Source of the DNA: Symbiodinium natans
Taxonomy: Eukaryota > Sar > Dinophyceae > Suessiales > Symbiodiniaceae
Assembly: GCA_905221605.1 (NCBI GenBank)
Contig: CAJNDS010001835.1
Location: 350,101 to 414,100, forward strand
DNA: 64,000 bases
Direction: 5' to 3'
The position numbers were made by a program, and so were the translations under genes. Each line of letters opens with the position of its first letter. The first letter of the stretch is position 1. Below the pieces are notes generated by a model that saw only the letters and a program-made list of their open reading frames with translations, made no database searches and had not been told where the DNA came from. Positions 34,964 through 44,674 of the stretch are shown here, one piece after another.

Positions 34964-34968
34964 TACAA
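34451..34968. repeat. Compound CA-based satellite, about 518 bp
   Basis: Successive blocks of (CACAGA), (ACACGC), (CACACC), (CCCACA), (CA), (CATA), (CAGACA) and (ACATAC) units. It gives long artefactual His/Thr/Pro and Val/Cys/Gly frames on both strands. The block order suggests growth by repeated local slippage with drift in the unit. Confidence 0.97.
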
Positions 34969-35412
34969 CAAAGTCCCGGACTGCCGTCAAAAAACAAGTG
35001 CATTTTGCTCATCGTTAAAAACCCTGCCTGCTGATCAATCCAATGCTTCACACGTGGGGCCAAGCTCCTTGGATGATCATAAACTCACCAAGAGTCAGAG
35101 AGACAAAGGGGATTCTTGGAGCATCTTGCGCCCAGGCTCTCTGGATTGGGAACCTCTGCGACAGTGCTCAAATAGCCTGTGCGGCAGACACTGGCGAGTG
35201 TCCAGCTCTGTGATTACTTTTGTGTGATTGCTTTTGCCCCCCTGCCTCCAGCGTCCAAGAGGTGCACGGCTTTGGCAAAGATGGCACAGTGTACAGCCTC
35301 GGGGCACCCTTGCTTCCGCCAAGGGCATGGTAAGCTCTGCTCAAGTACGCTTGACCGATTATAGATGTTCCTGCTAATGTTGGCAATATGTTGACTCATG
35401 GCCTTGACTCAC

Positions 35413-36661
35413 AGGGCGCAGCGGATGTTGGGACACTGCTGGGACATTTGGACACACATCTGTGGCAGTGGGGCCTCGCCGTCGGACCCGGCTCCCGAGT
35501 AGAGCGGAGCTGCAGGGCTCTCTCTCTCTCTCTTTCTTTCTCTGTCTGTGTGAAAGTTCTCTTTCAAAGGACGGACACAAAGGAAAAGAACTTCAATGTA
35601 CTGAGAGATTACGCATCCGAATGCAATGCCGGCCCTTTCACTCCTGCTGCTGCCGCAGTGGACTCCGGGTTCGGCACGAAAGGCGGGTTGGCCAAAATGG
35701 CCTGCAGTGCACATGGCACGTGCTGACCATGTGCAGCCGTACTCCCTACAATTGTGGCCAAGTGGCACTGCATGCCGACACAACAGTGGCACAACCATAG
35801 CAAAACGTCATGCAATAATGAAGCAATGATTAAGTGTGCTCTATAGAGCCCAGCGCCTGAAAGGGCCCTCCCAAGTCAGCCAGCGCCACGTCCTCGATGG
35901 ACCCCTGGACGAATGATGACCGCTCGTAATAGCCATTCAAGGCGGTGTTGAACCGGGTAAAAGCCAAGCATCTGGGATTTACGTCCAGAAAGGTTGCCTG
36001 CTCTGCGTACGTCCTCAATGCCACGATGCCTTGAACACCACTACCACAGCAAATGTCCAGGGCTCTTTGTGCAGGTTCACGCGGAGCTGCTGCAACTAAA
36101 GCATAGGAGTCCAGGGACAGATACATCACTGGCTCGAAATCAGCAGAGTGCTGCGTATCACCGAAGTCGGTTGCAATCAGCAAATCCTCCTCAAGCGGCC
36201 AGAGTGCAATAGTGGAGAAAAGCCAAATATCGACGTCTGCTGAATCTGGCGTGTCCATTCTTTTTGAAAGGATATCTTCCGCCTCCGCAGCCGAACAGAT
36301 GCGGGAGTTGGGGCCCGCGATGCAGCAAAAAGCCTGCAGCCGGAGGAAGGCATGCGTGACGTCTTTTCCAAGCAGGTCGATCACTCTCTGTGCCGGCAAT
36401 AGTCGGCGAAGGAGAAAAAGGCAGACGAGATCCACGAGCTCTTGCGATGCATCTCCAATGCGCACACGTGCCTGCAAGAAACTGCGCGTGTTTGCAGTAC
36501 GGGTTTCGTGCTCTTCCCGGGGCCTGCAGGGCGTTCGCTAGCGATTCACCCTTATTGGAGACGAAGTACAGCATTGACGGCAGTCCAGCTGCCTCGACAG
36601 GTACCGGTCTCATCACAACACTCACAGGAACTCCTAAAACCCGAAGAACGTCGAGGAACAT
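35413..36661 (-). CDS. SAM-dependent methyltransferase (MTS/HemK-like)
   Basis: A class I methyltransferase using S-adenosylmethionine. Exon 1, 36627-36661 and on to 36626, encodes MFLDVLRVLGVP; its ATG is two codons after an in-frame TGA and its end is a consensus GTGAGT donor. Exon 2, 35857-36471, starts ARVRIGDASQELVDLVCLFL and contains motif I, ALDICCGSGVQGIVALR, and motif II acidic residue in ATFLDVNPRCLAF. Exon 3, from 35701, has motif IV, AILANPPFVPNP. Exon 4 ends at 35413 at a GTGAGT donor and contains LYSGAGSDGEAPLPQMC. The NPPF motif is typical of enzymes that methylate a planar nitrogen, such as glutamine or nucleic acid base nitrogens, so HemK/PrmC-like or rRNA guanine methylases are the nearest guesses. 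The substrate is unknown. The 3' end beyond exon 4 is not resolved, and the exon 3 donor is not fixed. Confidence 0.78.
35702..35856 (-). other. 155-bp GC-AG intron in the methyltransferase
   Basis: Donor CCTTTCAG|GCGCTGG and acceptor CACTGCAG|GCCATTTT join to GGPFQAILANPPF. The five bases CAGGC occur at both junctions. No equivalent placement gives GT. Confidence 0.75.
36472..36625 (-). other. 154-bp GT-AG intron in the methyltransferase
   Basis: A consensus donor GTGAGTGTTG and acceptor TTTCTTGCAG, phase 0. It shows that canonical and non-canonical introns coexist in the same gene. Confidence 0.6.
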
Positions 36662-36779
36662 GCGTCATTGTCCGTCCTGTGGAAGGTTTGCTTGCGTGTA
36701 CTCTGCGCTCTGCAGCCTCTCTTTGAGATCTGCTGACACCTGACCAAGTACCCAAGCAGTATCCTACACATCACCGAAC

Positions 36780-37119
36780 CCGGATCAAAAAAACGATTTG
36801 CCGAGAGCACTGATTAAGAATGCTTCATTCCAAGGGTCCGATGTCACCTCTTTCCACGAAATGCGAGGACCCATTCCTCGTCAGATCCCGGCACTGACCA
36901 AACGGCTGGTATGCCATGTTTAACCACGGTGCCAGGCTATGAGAGTTGGGAGGGTGCTGCCAAGAGAGTTAGGAAAGTGCCGTTACAGTATGAGAATTGG
37001 GGGAGGGTACTGCTATGAGAGTTAGGGAGAGTTCTTGGGGAGAGCGCTGCTGTGAGGGTTGGGGTAACCATACAGCACACACACGTCGTGGCTTTAGAGG
37101 TGCCAGGAAGCTGTAGAGA
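36780..37119. other. Intergenic, with a repeated GAGAGTTGGGGA-type motif
   Basis: Between about 36950 and 37065 the + strand repeats units like ATGAGAGTTGGGAGGGTGCTG, ATGAGAATTGGGGGAGGG, ATGAGAGTTAGGGAG and GTGAGGGTTGGGG. I see no gene here. Confidence 0.5.
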
Positions 37120-40100
37120 GGTAAATAAGCCCACAAGCATACAAGAGATGTAGGCTTCTGCAGGTGCAGCCCAAAGACGCAACACCTCATCTGAACGGCT
37201 GCCCAAGGCAACGGCGCAGTCTCGAGCCAGAGACTTGGCGGTGTGCGACGCTGGTGAGAGTTGGAGACCTCAAATCGCAATGAATGAAACTGAAGCGCCC
37301 GCCTTTATGCTACTTCGGGCTACTTCGGGCTCTGTTCCAGGAGCCATTCTGCACAGCTGCAGAATGGAACCACAGCAGCCAGCACATCAACATACATCCA
37401 ACCTGAACGGGCCTCCGCGCGTTCGGCCAAATGACGTCAAGGCACATTCTGCCAGCTTGGCGTGCGCCTCCCGGAACTGCAGCAGCCGCACGTGCAACGC
37501 TGCCGCTTCTCCCAGCACACCTTTCCAAGCACGTAGCAGAACAGCAGGAGAAGTGACAACGAGTCCTCCGCTCTCTGCATCAACCAGAATGGCCAAGGCG
37601 CATTTTATTCATAATCTACATGTTCCAAAAGCATGACTTCTTCTACGACTCCCACATCATGCTCTTGCTAACTCCGCCTGCCAAAAGAGCCCTGTGGCGT
37701 CTTGCATCCTCAGCATCCTCACAGAGGACCCGCAGGCTAGAGATCTCCTTGGCAGGGTCGGAATTGGCTACAACAGCCCAAAGCGAAACACCAAGGCTGT
37801 CCCCGCCATCCATGACAGGCTCACACTAGGCTCACCATCTCCGGCGTGTCCTAGTTACTTGGCATTAGTTGGCACTTGCTCAGGGGATTGGGTCCCAGCC
37901 GCCCAGGTACACGCCGCCAGCCTTGCGCGCAAAGCCGCCAACGAGACCTGGGTGGCGGTCACCGCAGTCTGTGGCTGTGATTGGTTCTGCCCTGGGCCAT
38001 GGATGCTTCATGATGCTTCGCTCACATCTACGTCTACCAGCAAAACCATGAGGCCGGCCTTGCTATGAGAACGTAGTGTCTGGTTCGAGCTCGCTGGCAC
38101 CTGCAGATTTCACGATTGCAGCCCGCATATGTTCGCATTTGCATCAGCTGCCCGAATACATCGGGTCTTGCATGGCCCATGAGGCGCAACCACTCCCAAA
38201 ATCGACGCCTGTACCAGTGCAACAGTCTCTGGGTTGCCATCCGGAAATCCTCCGGAGGAATACAGACACGTTGGCAGGAAACACTGCAATGTTGAGAACT
38301 CCCCTAATCACACAACCCATCAACAACAGGGTGGGCAAGAGTGGGAAACGGTTTAGAATCACCGAGATGTACCCTGTCCTGCCAGACAGGCCCGCAGCAC
38401 TCCTCAGACCAAAGGGGCTGACCAAGCCCGGTGCTTGCGCGGCTGCAGCAGTTTGACAATTCTGAAATCAATGCCGCGATGCGCAGCTCGGAAAGCAGTT
38501 CCCGCGCTTCCTCACCTGCAACTTGGATCCCGTTGCATACTTCACACCGTCCGGAATGATACATCCCATGCAGATAGGCAAAGAGGGGCCTTGGCCCGGG
38601 TTCAGCCACGCAATGGACACGCACAGCCGTTGCAGGGACTCCGCGCAGCCTTGAAAGCTTGAACACAGAGACATACGGACTGATTCTTCGGCTGGGTGCC
38701 TGAAAAGAGAAGGAGAAAGAAAAAGAGAAAGAGAAAGAAGAAAGCGAAACCGACAGCGACAGCGACAGCGAAAGCGAAAGCCAAAGGGTCCTTCACTGGG
38801 CCGGCACCTTGCTTTTAGATCGCGCTACAAGCTGACACACAGAGCTTGGGAGAACATGGAGAACATGGGCTCTCACTGACTTCCATCTTGCATCCTTACA
38901 ACAGCATACTTTGGCTTCATGGCTCGAAGGTTGGGGCGGCTGCATCTCGCGCAGCCAGGTTGGTGAACATGTGTTGCAGCACTTGTTGAAGCCGCGGAAT
39001 TCCGTCAAACCAAAAGGGCGAAACGCAACAACAGAAAAACAAGAGCATCCAAAATCTCGATTTGCCACTGGCATCGTCCCCATGTTCCCTGTCCTCCCCC
39101 CCCCCCCAACCAAGCCTTCCACACTGACACAAACTCAAGCCCAACCCGCGCAAACATGGCTGTGGATAAAATAGTGCAACGCCCCCCGTGATATCGTGTA
39201 CTTTTTGATTTCGCGACAAATGACACCTCGCTTGTGAAGCATCTGCTGCGCAACTGCTTCAAGTTGTTTTCGGAAGTTTTGGCTTTGTTCGTTGTGAATT
39301 ATTTTTTGGGGGATCCCGGTGAGTTTGCAAATCGACTCAGCCTGCCTTCCATTCGGTTCAACACCATCGGCGACGACACTGGAGGCTTCGGGATGGTTGA
39401 AGGCGCCTGAAAATCAAGGCATGGGAAGCATGGGAATTCACGACCACCCCCCAAGTGATTCGGATTGACCACGCAACCGCTACAAGAGACCACAAAACCG
39501 CTACAAGAGACCAACCTCCAGCGCAGTCTGCGCCAGGCCCAAGAGCCACTTCTCCTGTCTTCTGTCTCAAGCGAGCTCATGCTTCACAATTAGAAAACAA
39601 ACCATTGCAACGTTAGAGGGATTCTTGCGCGGTCCGACTCAGTCTGCTGATGCTTCAACTGAAATATCACTGCTCGTAAACGTGAGGCTTCCGTGCTCTC
39701 CTCCATCCAAAAGAAAACCCCAGTGGCCTCTTCAACCAAGGCCCTTGCACGTTGCCGCCTCTGCCTGCAGATCGCCGTCGCTGCCTCTGGGGCCTTTGGC
39801 CGAATTTCGAGAGGGGTTCCTTTAGGAATTTTAGGTTCCGAAAGGACTTTCTGGGGCCCGTTGATCCCTAGGATCCCTTTTGGGCACCTTGGGCCGCGAG
39901 GCTGCTGCCAGGTAGGCTTTGCTGATGGAGAGGAGACCATGCCGGAGCCTCTCAGGCACCCGCTTCTCAAGTCTGGGCTACATCCGTGCATGACGCATGT
40001 AAGACATAAGGTATGCATGTAGCTGGTACCCCCCACCCGGCCCACCCCCCAAGACCACCTTGCCAGATAAATCACCTTGTGTTCATATTATGAAGTGTTT

Positions 40101-40600
40101 CTAACGCCACGCATGTCTCCAGGCAACAGCACCAACCAAACAGCACAGGTTCTTGGCATTGTTGGTGTTTGTGGCGTTTTGTCTGCTGTTGTGTGTGGCA
40201 GGCACCGACAAATGCGCACATCTTTCTTTCCCAGTACAAAGCTCTGGATCCGGAAAATGGTCAATTGCGGGAGTTGTTGCCTTGCAATCAAACTGGCGGG
40301 GACATGAACACAAGCAACGGCCAAGGCACACGGTCCATGCCGTTTGCTCGGCGATCTCCTCGCTTTCTTTGTTCAGCGCCAACTGCCAGCAGGAGGTTCA
40401 GATATTGGTTTGGAACGCACGTAACTTTACCACATTCAACTCTCAGATTGGAAATTTCACAGCCGAGAGCCCACAGCTTGTTTAGGACACTCTCAGCTTG
40501 AGCTGGGTCCACCTTGAGCAGCTCCAGCACTGCGGGAGCTGGGAGTGGATCCCGCTCCGAGATCCTCACGAATCAGCGACGCTAAGGCGCTAAGGCAACG
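37120..40600 (-). CDS. Unrecognised multi-exon gene or genes
   Basis: Exon-like segments on the minus strand, 5' to 3': about 40430-40566 (VLELLKVDPAQAESVLNKL, helical), about 40320-40420 (LNKESEEIAEQTAWTV, starting after CTGGCAG), about 39605-39790 (ATAICRQRRQRARALVEEA, FFWMEESTEASRLRAVIFQL), about 38455-38660 (VHCVAEPGPRPLFAYLHGMY, GEEARELLSELRIAALISEL), about 38110-38240 (LHWYRRRFWEWLRLMGHARP), about 37400-37590 (LLRAWKGVLGEAAALHVRLL), about 37120-37205 (SDEVLRLWAAPAEAYISCML). I recognise no family. The pieces are rich in Ala, Leu, Glu and Arg and look helical, some with heptad-like spacing. Whether they form one gene is inference. Start and end are not located. Confidence 0.4.
38702..38782. 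repeat. Purine-rich (GAGAAA)n/(CGACAG)n repeat
   Basis: GAGAAA and AAAGAG units followed by four CGACAG units and two CGAAAG units. It reads as poly-Phe/Leu then Val/Ala/Phe repeats on the minus strand, and interrupts the exon series at 37-40 kb. Confidence 0.9.
38790..39590. other. No supportable exon
   Basis: Sequence between exon-like segments. There is a C10-11 run near 39097. I see nothing that can be called. Confidence 0.4.
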
Positions 40601-41339
40601 ACCTAAAGAGCTTTCAGAATCGCGCCCCCCTCTCTCTGATGCCTTTTCGTTTTCTTCTCCGTGGACCGCAGGTTTTGCCCAGAAGCTCTCGCTCACTCTC
40701 CCCCTCCTGCCTCACATTCAGCTGCAACGTGCCCTCCGCCAACACAGCAGGCTGCCACTCCTCCACGGCCTGGTGACGCGTCAGACGTAACGACCCTAAA
40801 ATACACTGCACGGGTCTCAGGGGAAGGAAAAGGCATACCAATCGTCGTCATAGGTAGATGGTTTTTGCGGGCATCATGATGCCTTGAATCAGTCCAGCTT
40901 TCTAAGGCTTTACCACCCAGGGACTGAGCAAGAGGTGCAAGAATCCAGGAGCCAGTCCGATACACCATCATTTGTGGTTTCAACGCCGGCGGCGTTTTGC
41001 CTTTAATCTGGGCGCCACGGGCCTTAAGACCTTAGGATTGACTGTGCCACGAGGTCAGCAAACAGTCAGATCCAACCAGCCTCTGCAGGGAGGAACTGTC
41101 CGGGCTGAAAGTCTTCCCACGCAGCTACCGCATCGACCTAGCCAGCGGAGGCCAAACAAGAATGGGCATGCTTCAACCGGCCATATTTGGACAGGCCTTC
41201 TTGGTGACTTGCCCCAATACCGCCGGCGGAACCGGGACCGTTATTGCCTCACAAACAATCCAGACACCGAACGGACGTGCTGAGTAAAAGGGTGTACTGG
41301 ACATCACACTCTTCACACATGAGAACGCGAACAACAACA

Positions 41340-43375
41340 ACAAAACCCACCAAAGCTGGCATCTGTGACCCGCCGCAAGCCTTTGCCAGCCGAAGCTGCT
41401 GGTCTACTTTGCACCAAGTCCGAGCGAGCAGCGAACTCGAAGTGGCCGGCCGGGCTACGCGGCGCGAAGTGCCCCCGCTCAAAGAGCGCCCTCCCCGCAC
41501 TGCAGGCGAGGCCTCGAATTAGCTCCGACGTACTTCGCCATGCAATTGGGGCAATTGTGTTAAGAAATGTTAAGATCCATCGCTTGCTTTTAACCGCTTG
41601 CAGGATTCAGCACGACTGCCGCACTGGCCTCCATGGCAAAGCTGCACAATGTCCTCATGAACACAGAGAACTGGGTACCGCTTGAATCTGGGGCCGTGCA
41701 CAGCTCAGTCTGGGTGTTCAAATGCTGCAAGGCATCACCCTCATCAAAGGTTCGTGGCGCGTAGAAAACCAGCAGCGACTCCTCACAAGTAGGGCCTATT
41801 TTAGAGACCGCACTGTGCATGCTGCAAACGGCCCTACACATTCAACACACAACGCGCAATTGAACAACTCCCAAAACCACCCGTCAGGCACAAAAAAGAA
41901 TCCAAATCCACGAGGCACCCACACCCAGACCTCTCCTGACCAAAGGCTTCCAAGCGCGCGAGCCCTGCAGCTTCCAGCGCAATGGAACCCGAGGTTTCCG
42001 CCTCCTCCGCATGAACTGCATGAACAAGCTGCTGGTACAAGGAGTATACCTTAATGCTAGGAGACTTCAAAAGGACACAGATTCTGAAAGCAACCATCGA
42101 GGTTCGAGCATGACAAGCGCCGGCAAGAAGATCTCGACAGCCGTCCCATCGGATCGCAGAAAACGGATGAGGCACTGCATCAGCATCGCCTGCAAGCCGT
42201 CACACGCAATCGGCAATCTATGGAAACCCTGGCGACCCAAGATGCAAAGAGTTGCTGAGTATCCACGCCGATGTGCACACATGCGGAACTCCTCACGTCC
42301 CTGAAAACCCCCTCGAGATGGACTCCGCCTGCGCCCAGAGGTACCGTTCTGGTGAAGCGCGGAGTTCCGTTCGGCCCTCCTCGTCGAGGAGATTCCACAG
42401 GGTGTCGAACTCCTCCGTGCTCCAATAAGAGCATAAAGAGCATGGGTGAATTCGAATGTACCTACTCTCAACTTTTGAGAAGCCCATGAGAACTCTACGA
42501 GGCTCTACGAGGCTCTTCGAAGCTCTACGAAGCTCTACACGGCTCTACAGTCCTCGAGGATCTCCTCCCGGCCTGGGCGAAGGGGCACCCTAGAGCCCCA
42601 AGCCCTCCAGAAGTGCCTTTTGTTCAACACGGGCGCACGCCTTGCTTCGCAATGTCCAGCCATCGACTCCCCTGCAGCTGAGACAGGTCCTCCTCCTCCC
42701 AGAGGAGCAGTCCTGCATTCGGCTGAGTCCACTAAGTGTCCGCGCTCGGATTGGCAAGCTTCCCACAGAAGTTTGGGGTGGAGTCCAAGGAGGCTCGGCG
42801 TTTGCTTGGCCGCTGGCTTGGCCGTTGGCAGAACTCATAGAAGAGGTGCTTCGACTTTCGTGTAATGCATTGCATTGCTTTCCGAGCTTCATTGATTTAT
42901 GCGGAACTCCGAGACCCCTTTTATCCCATTCACCAACCGCAGATAAACTGGAGGCCCGCAACCCTGGACGTCCTCCTGGCGAATCTTGGAGAAGTGCGAT
43001 CTGCGAAGTGTAGGGCTCACCTAACAGACCGTCTTGCGCGAGCAGGATGTGGAAGGCCATCCAGATGGAATCTGAAGCTTCCTCATCCTCAGCCAAGCAC
43101 GCAGTGGCCAACAACACAGCGGCCGAAAGGGGCGTTAAAAAAGCCCTGAGATGCCAGGCCGAGCATCTAAAAACTTCCGCAAGGTTGGGCATCTTCGGGC
43201 GACACTTGCAGTCCAACAATTCCTGCAACAAGCGGGTCTGTGCTGCACCAACCTCTGTGTCTTCTGGGACATCTGGAGAATCTGTCACAGAAATTACGGA
43301 GTATGCAGCATCCCAAGATTTGCGTGCATCTGCTACATCTGCAGCTCCTCTCTGAGAGGGCCAGCAGTGGCTCAC
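41340..43375 (-). CDS. Unrecognised multi-exon gene
   Basis: Minus-strand exon candidates, 5' to 3': about 43170-43345 (SWDAAYSVISVTDSPDVPED, LLQELLDCKCRPKMPNLAEV), about 43000-43080 (EDEEASDSIWMAFHILLAQD), about 42296-42487 (EEFDTLWNLLDEEGRTELRA, PERYLWAQAESISRGF), about 42085-42300 (LQAMLMQCLIRFLRSDGTAV), about 41870-42060 (VYSLYQQLVHAVHAEEAETS, LEAAGLARLEAFGQERSG), about 41600-41805 (CEESLLVFYAPRTFDEGDAL, FSVFMRTLCSFAMEASAAVV), about 41345-41445 (CKVDQQLRLAKACGG). The Asp/Glu-rich WNLLDEEGRTEL piece resembles an EF-hand-like or helical segment, but I would not assign it. Borders are unresolved and the 43375 end is only the open-frame start. Confidence 0.42.
42489..42546. repeat. Tandem repeat of 9-15 bp (CTCTACGAGG)
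   Basis: Five or six imperfect copies of GCTCTACGAG/GCTCTTCGAA/GCTCTACACG on the + strand, with the minus strand reading GAGCCTCGTA-type units. Confidence 0.8.
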
Positions 43376-43399
43376 CTGCCACCAGGCGCCTGGAAGCTC

Positions 43400-44060
43400 G
43401 GAAACGGCCGTCCGCGAACGCCTCGGCAGAGAGCCAGTTAGGGCTTGTGGCAGTTGAGACTGTCTTTTATTTGCCTGAATATGTTTGTCCTGAAGACTTC
43501 TCCAACTCGCTCTAGTTCACGACATGTGGGAAAGCCTTGGAAGGGCCGGCACCTCACCAAATCTGCGTCAGAGTGGCATTGAACGCCACGGCTGTGAAAC
43601 ACCTGTCTTCGCCGAGCGGCTATGTGATTCAGAGGCGCGCCTTCGAATGCCTCCATGGCGGCGCGAACTACATGAACTCCGAATACCTACTAGGCGCATC
43701 AGGCTCCTGAACATACGGGTTAGAGTTGCGACTGACTTCGGTGTTGTCAATCAGCGGCTACTGTTGCACATTGCATCCGATCTGAGTGCAGAAAGGGCCG
43801 GCATGTGCAGACATTTGCGGGCAAGCGAGGCATGCACAAGCCCTTGAGAATCTGGACCCTGTCTCAACTGCACAAGTCATGCCCCTGCAAGCACCGTCAA
43901 CTTGGGACCAGCACATGTTGGCCAGACCTTGTGGGCCGAACCTCAACACATCTCAGTAACATGCCAAAGGCATATCTTAGTAAAATGCCAAAGGCATGAA
44001 GCAGTGAAATTGTCGCATGCCTGATCTCGGCTCCAACAAAAGACCTGCCTGAGCATGCTA
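43400..44060. other. No clear gene
   Basis: Open frames are short. The minus-strand piece at 43560-43650 (contains HSRGVQCHSDADLVRCR) is weak. A near-exact repeat, ATGCCAAAGGCAT with CTTAGTAAA/CTCAGTAAC in front, occurs twice at about 43951-44000. Confidence 0.35.
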
Positions 44061-44069
44061 ACAGCTGCT

Positions 44070-44320
44070 AACACTTGGCCCACTGGCTCATGGATCTTCC
44101 GGATGCTCTGCTCCTGGGGCTTCGGAAGGCTGGCATGACAGAATTTAGACTTGAGACTTACTTCTACACGAAAGCTCACGCGTTCGCGCGCGAATTGTTT
44201 CAGCGGAGGCTCGATGAAAGCGCTCATCTTTTCGGTGAGCCTTTGCTGCAGCAGAACTAGCAAAACTTGCCCTCCAATCAAGTTGCGACCTGTCGAGAAC
44301 GGGAGCTGCAGAATGAAAAC
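44070..44320 (-). CDS. Weak exon candidate
   Basis: Part of a 131-codon minus frame with protein-like composition: GQVLLVLLQQRLTEKMSAF, IEPPLKQFARERVSFRVEVS and KPQEQSIRKIHEPVGQVLAA. No domain recognised. It lies just downstream of the exostosin-like gene on the same strand. Confidence 0.33.
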
Positions 44321-44674
44321 CACCGACCCACGTCCCACGCTTGCGACTACATGCGACTACGAAGCGCCAAGCCACGTGTAGTTCAGCGTGGCAATGGCCC
44401 ACACGGTGTTCGCCAGGTTCTGCCTTGGAGGACAGTCCAAGAGGCTGCTGAGCGTAGCCACCTCTTCAAGCCTTCTACGCCGACGCCCCAGAAGCCCGTG
44501 GTCTGGGAATCTAGCGCATTGAACTCTTCAACACGCCGCACGGATGCGCCGCACCTGAGCAAACGAGAGCCGCGAACCAGCCTGCGAATTATGCAGAATC
44601 AGGCTGTGTTACTTGAGAAATCCGCGCAATGCTCTGAGTCACGGACAGGCTGTCCACCAACTTCTCGTTTTTGT

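Noticed and set aside
34342-35063. Open frames of about 190-230 codons rich in His/Thr/Pro or Val/Cys/Gly
   Set aside because: They are translations of the CA satellite and extend only slightly into unique sequence.
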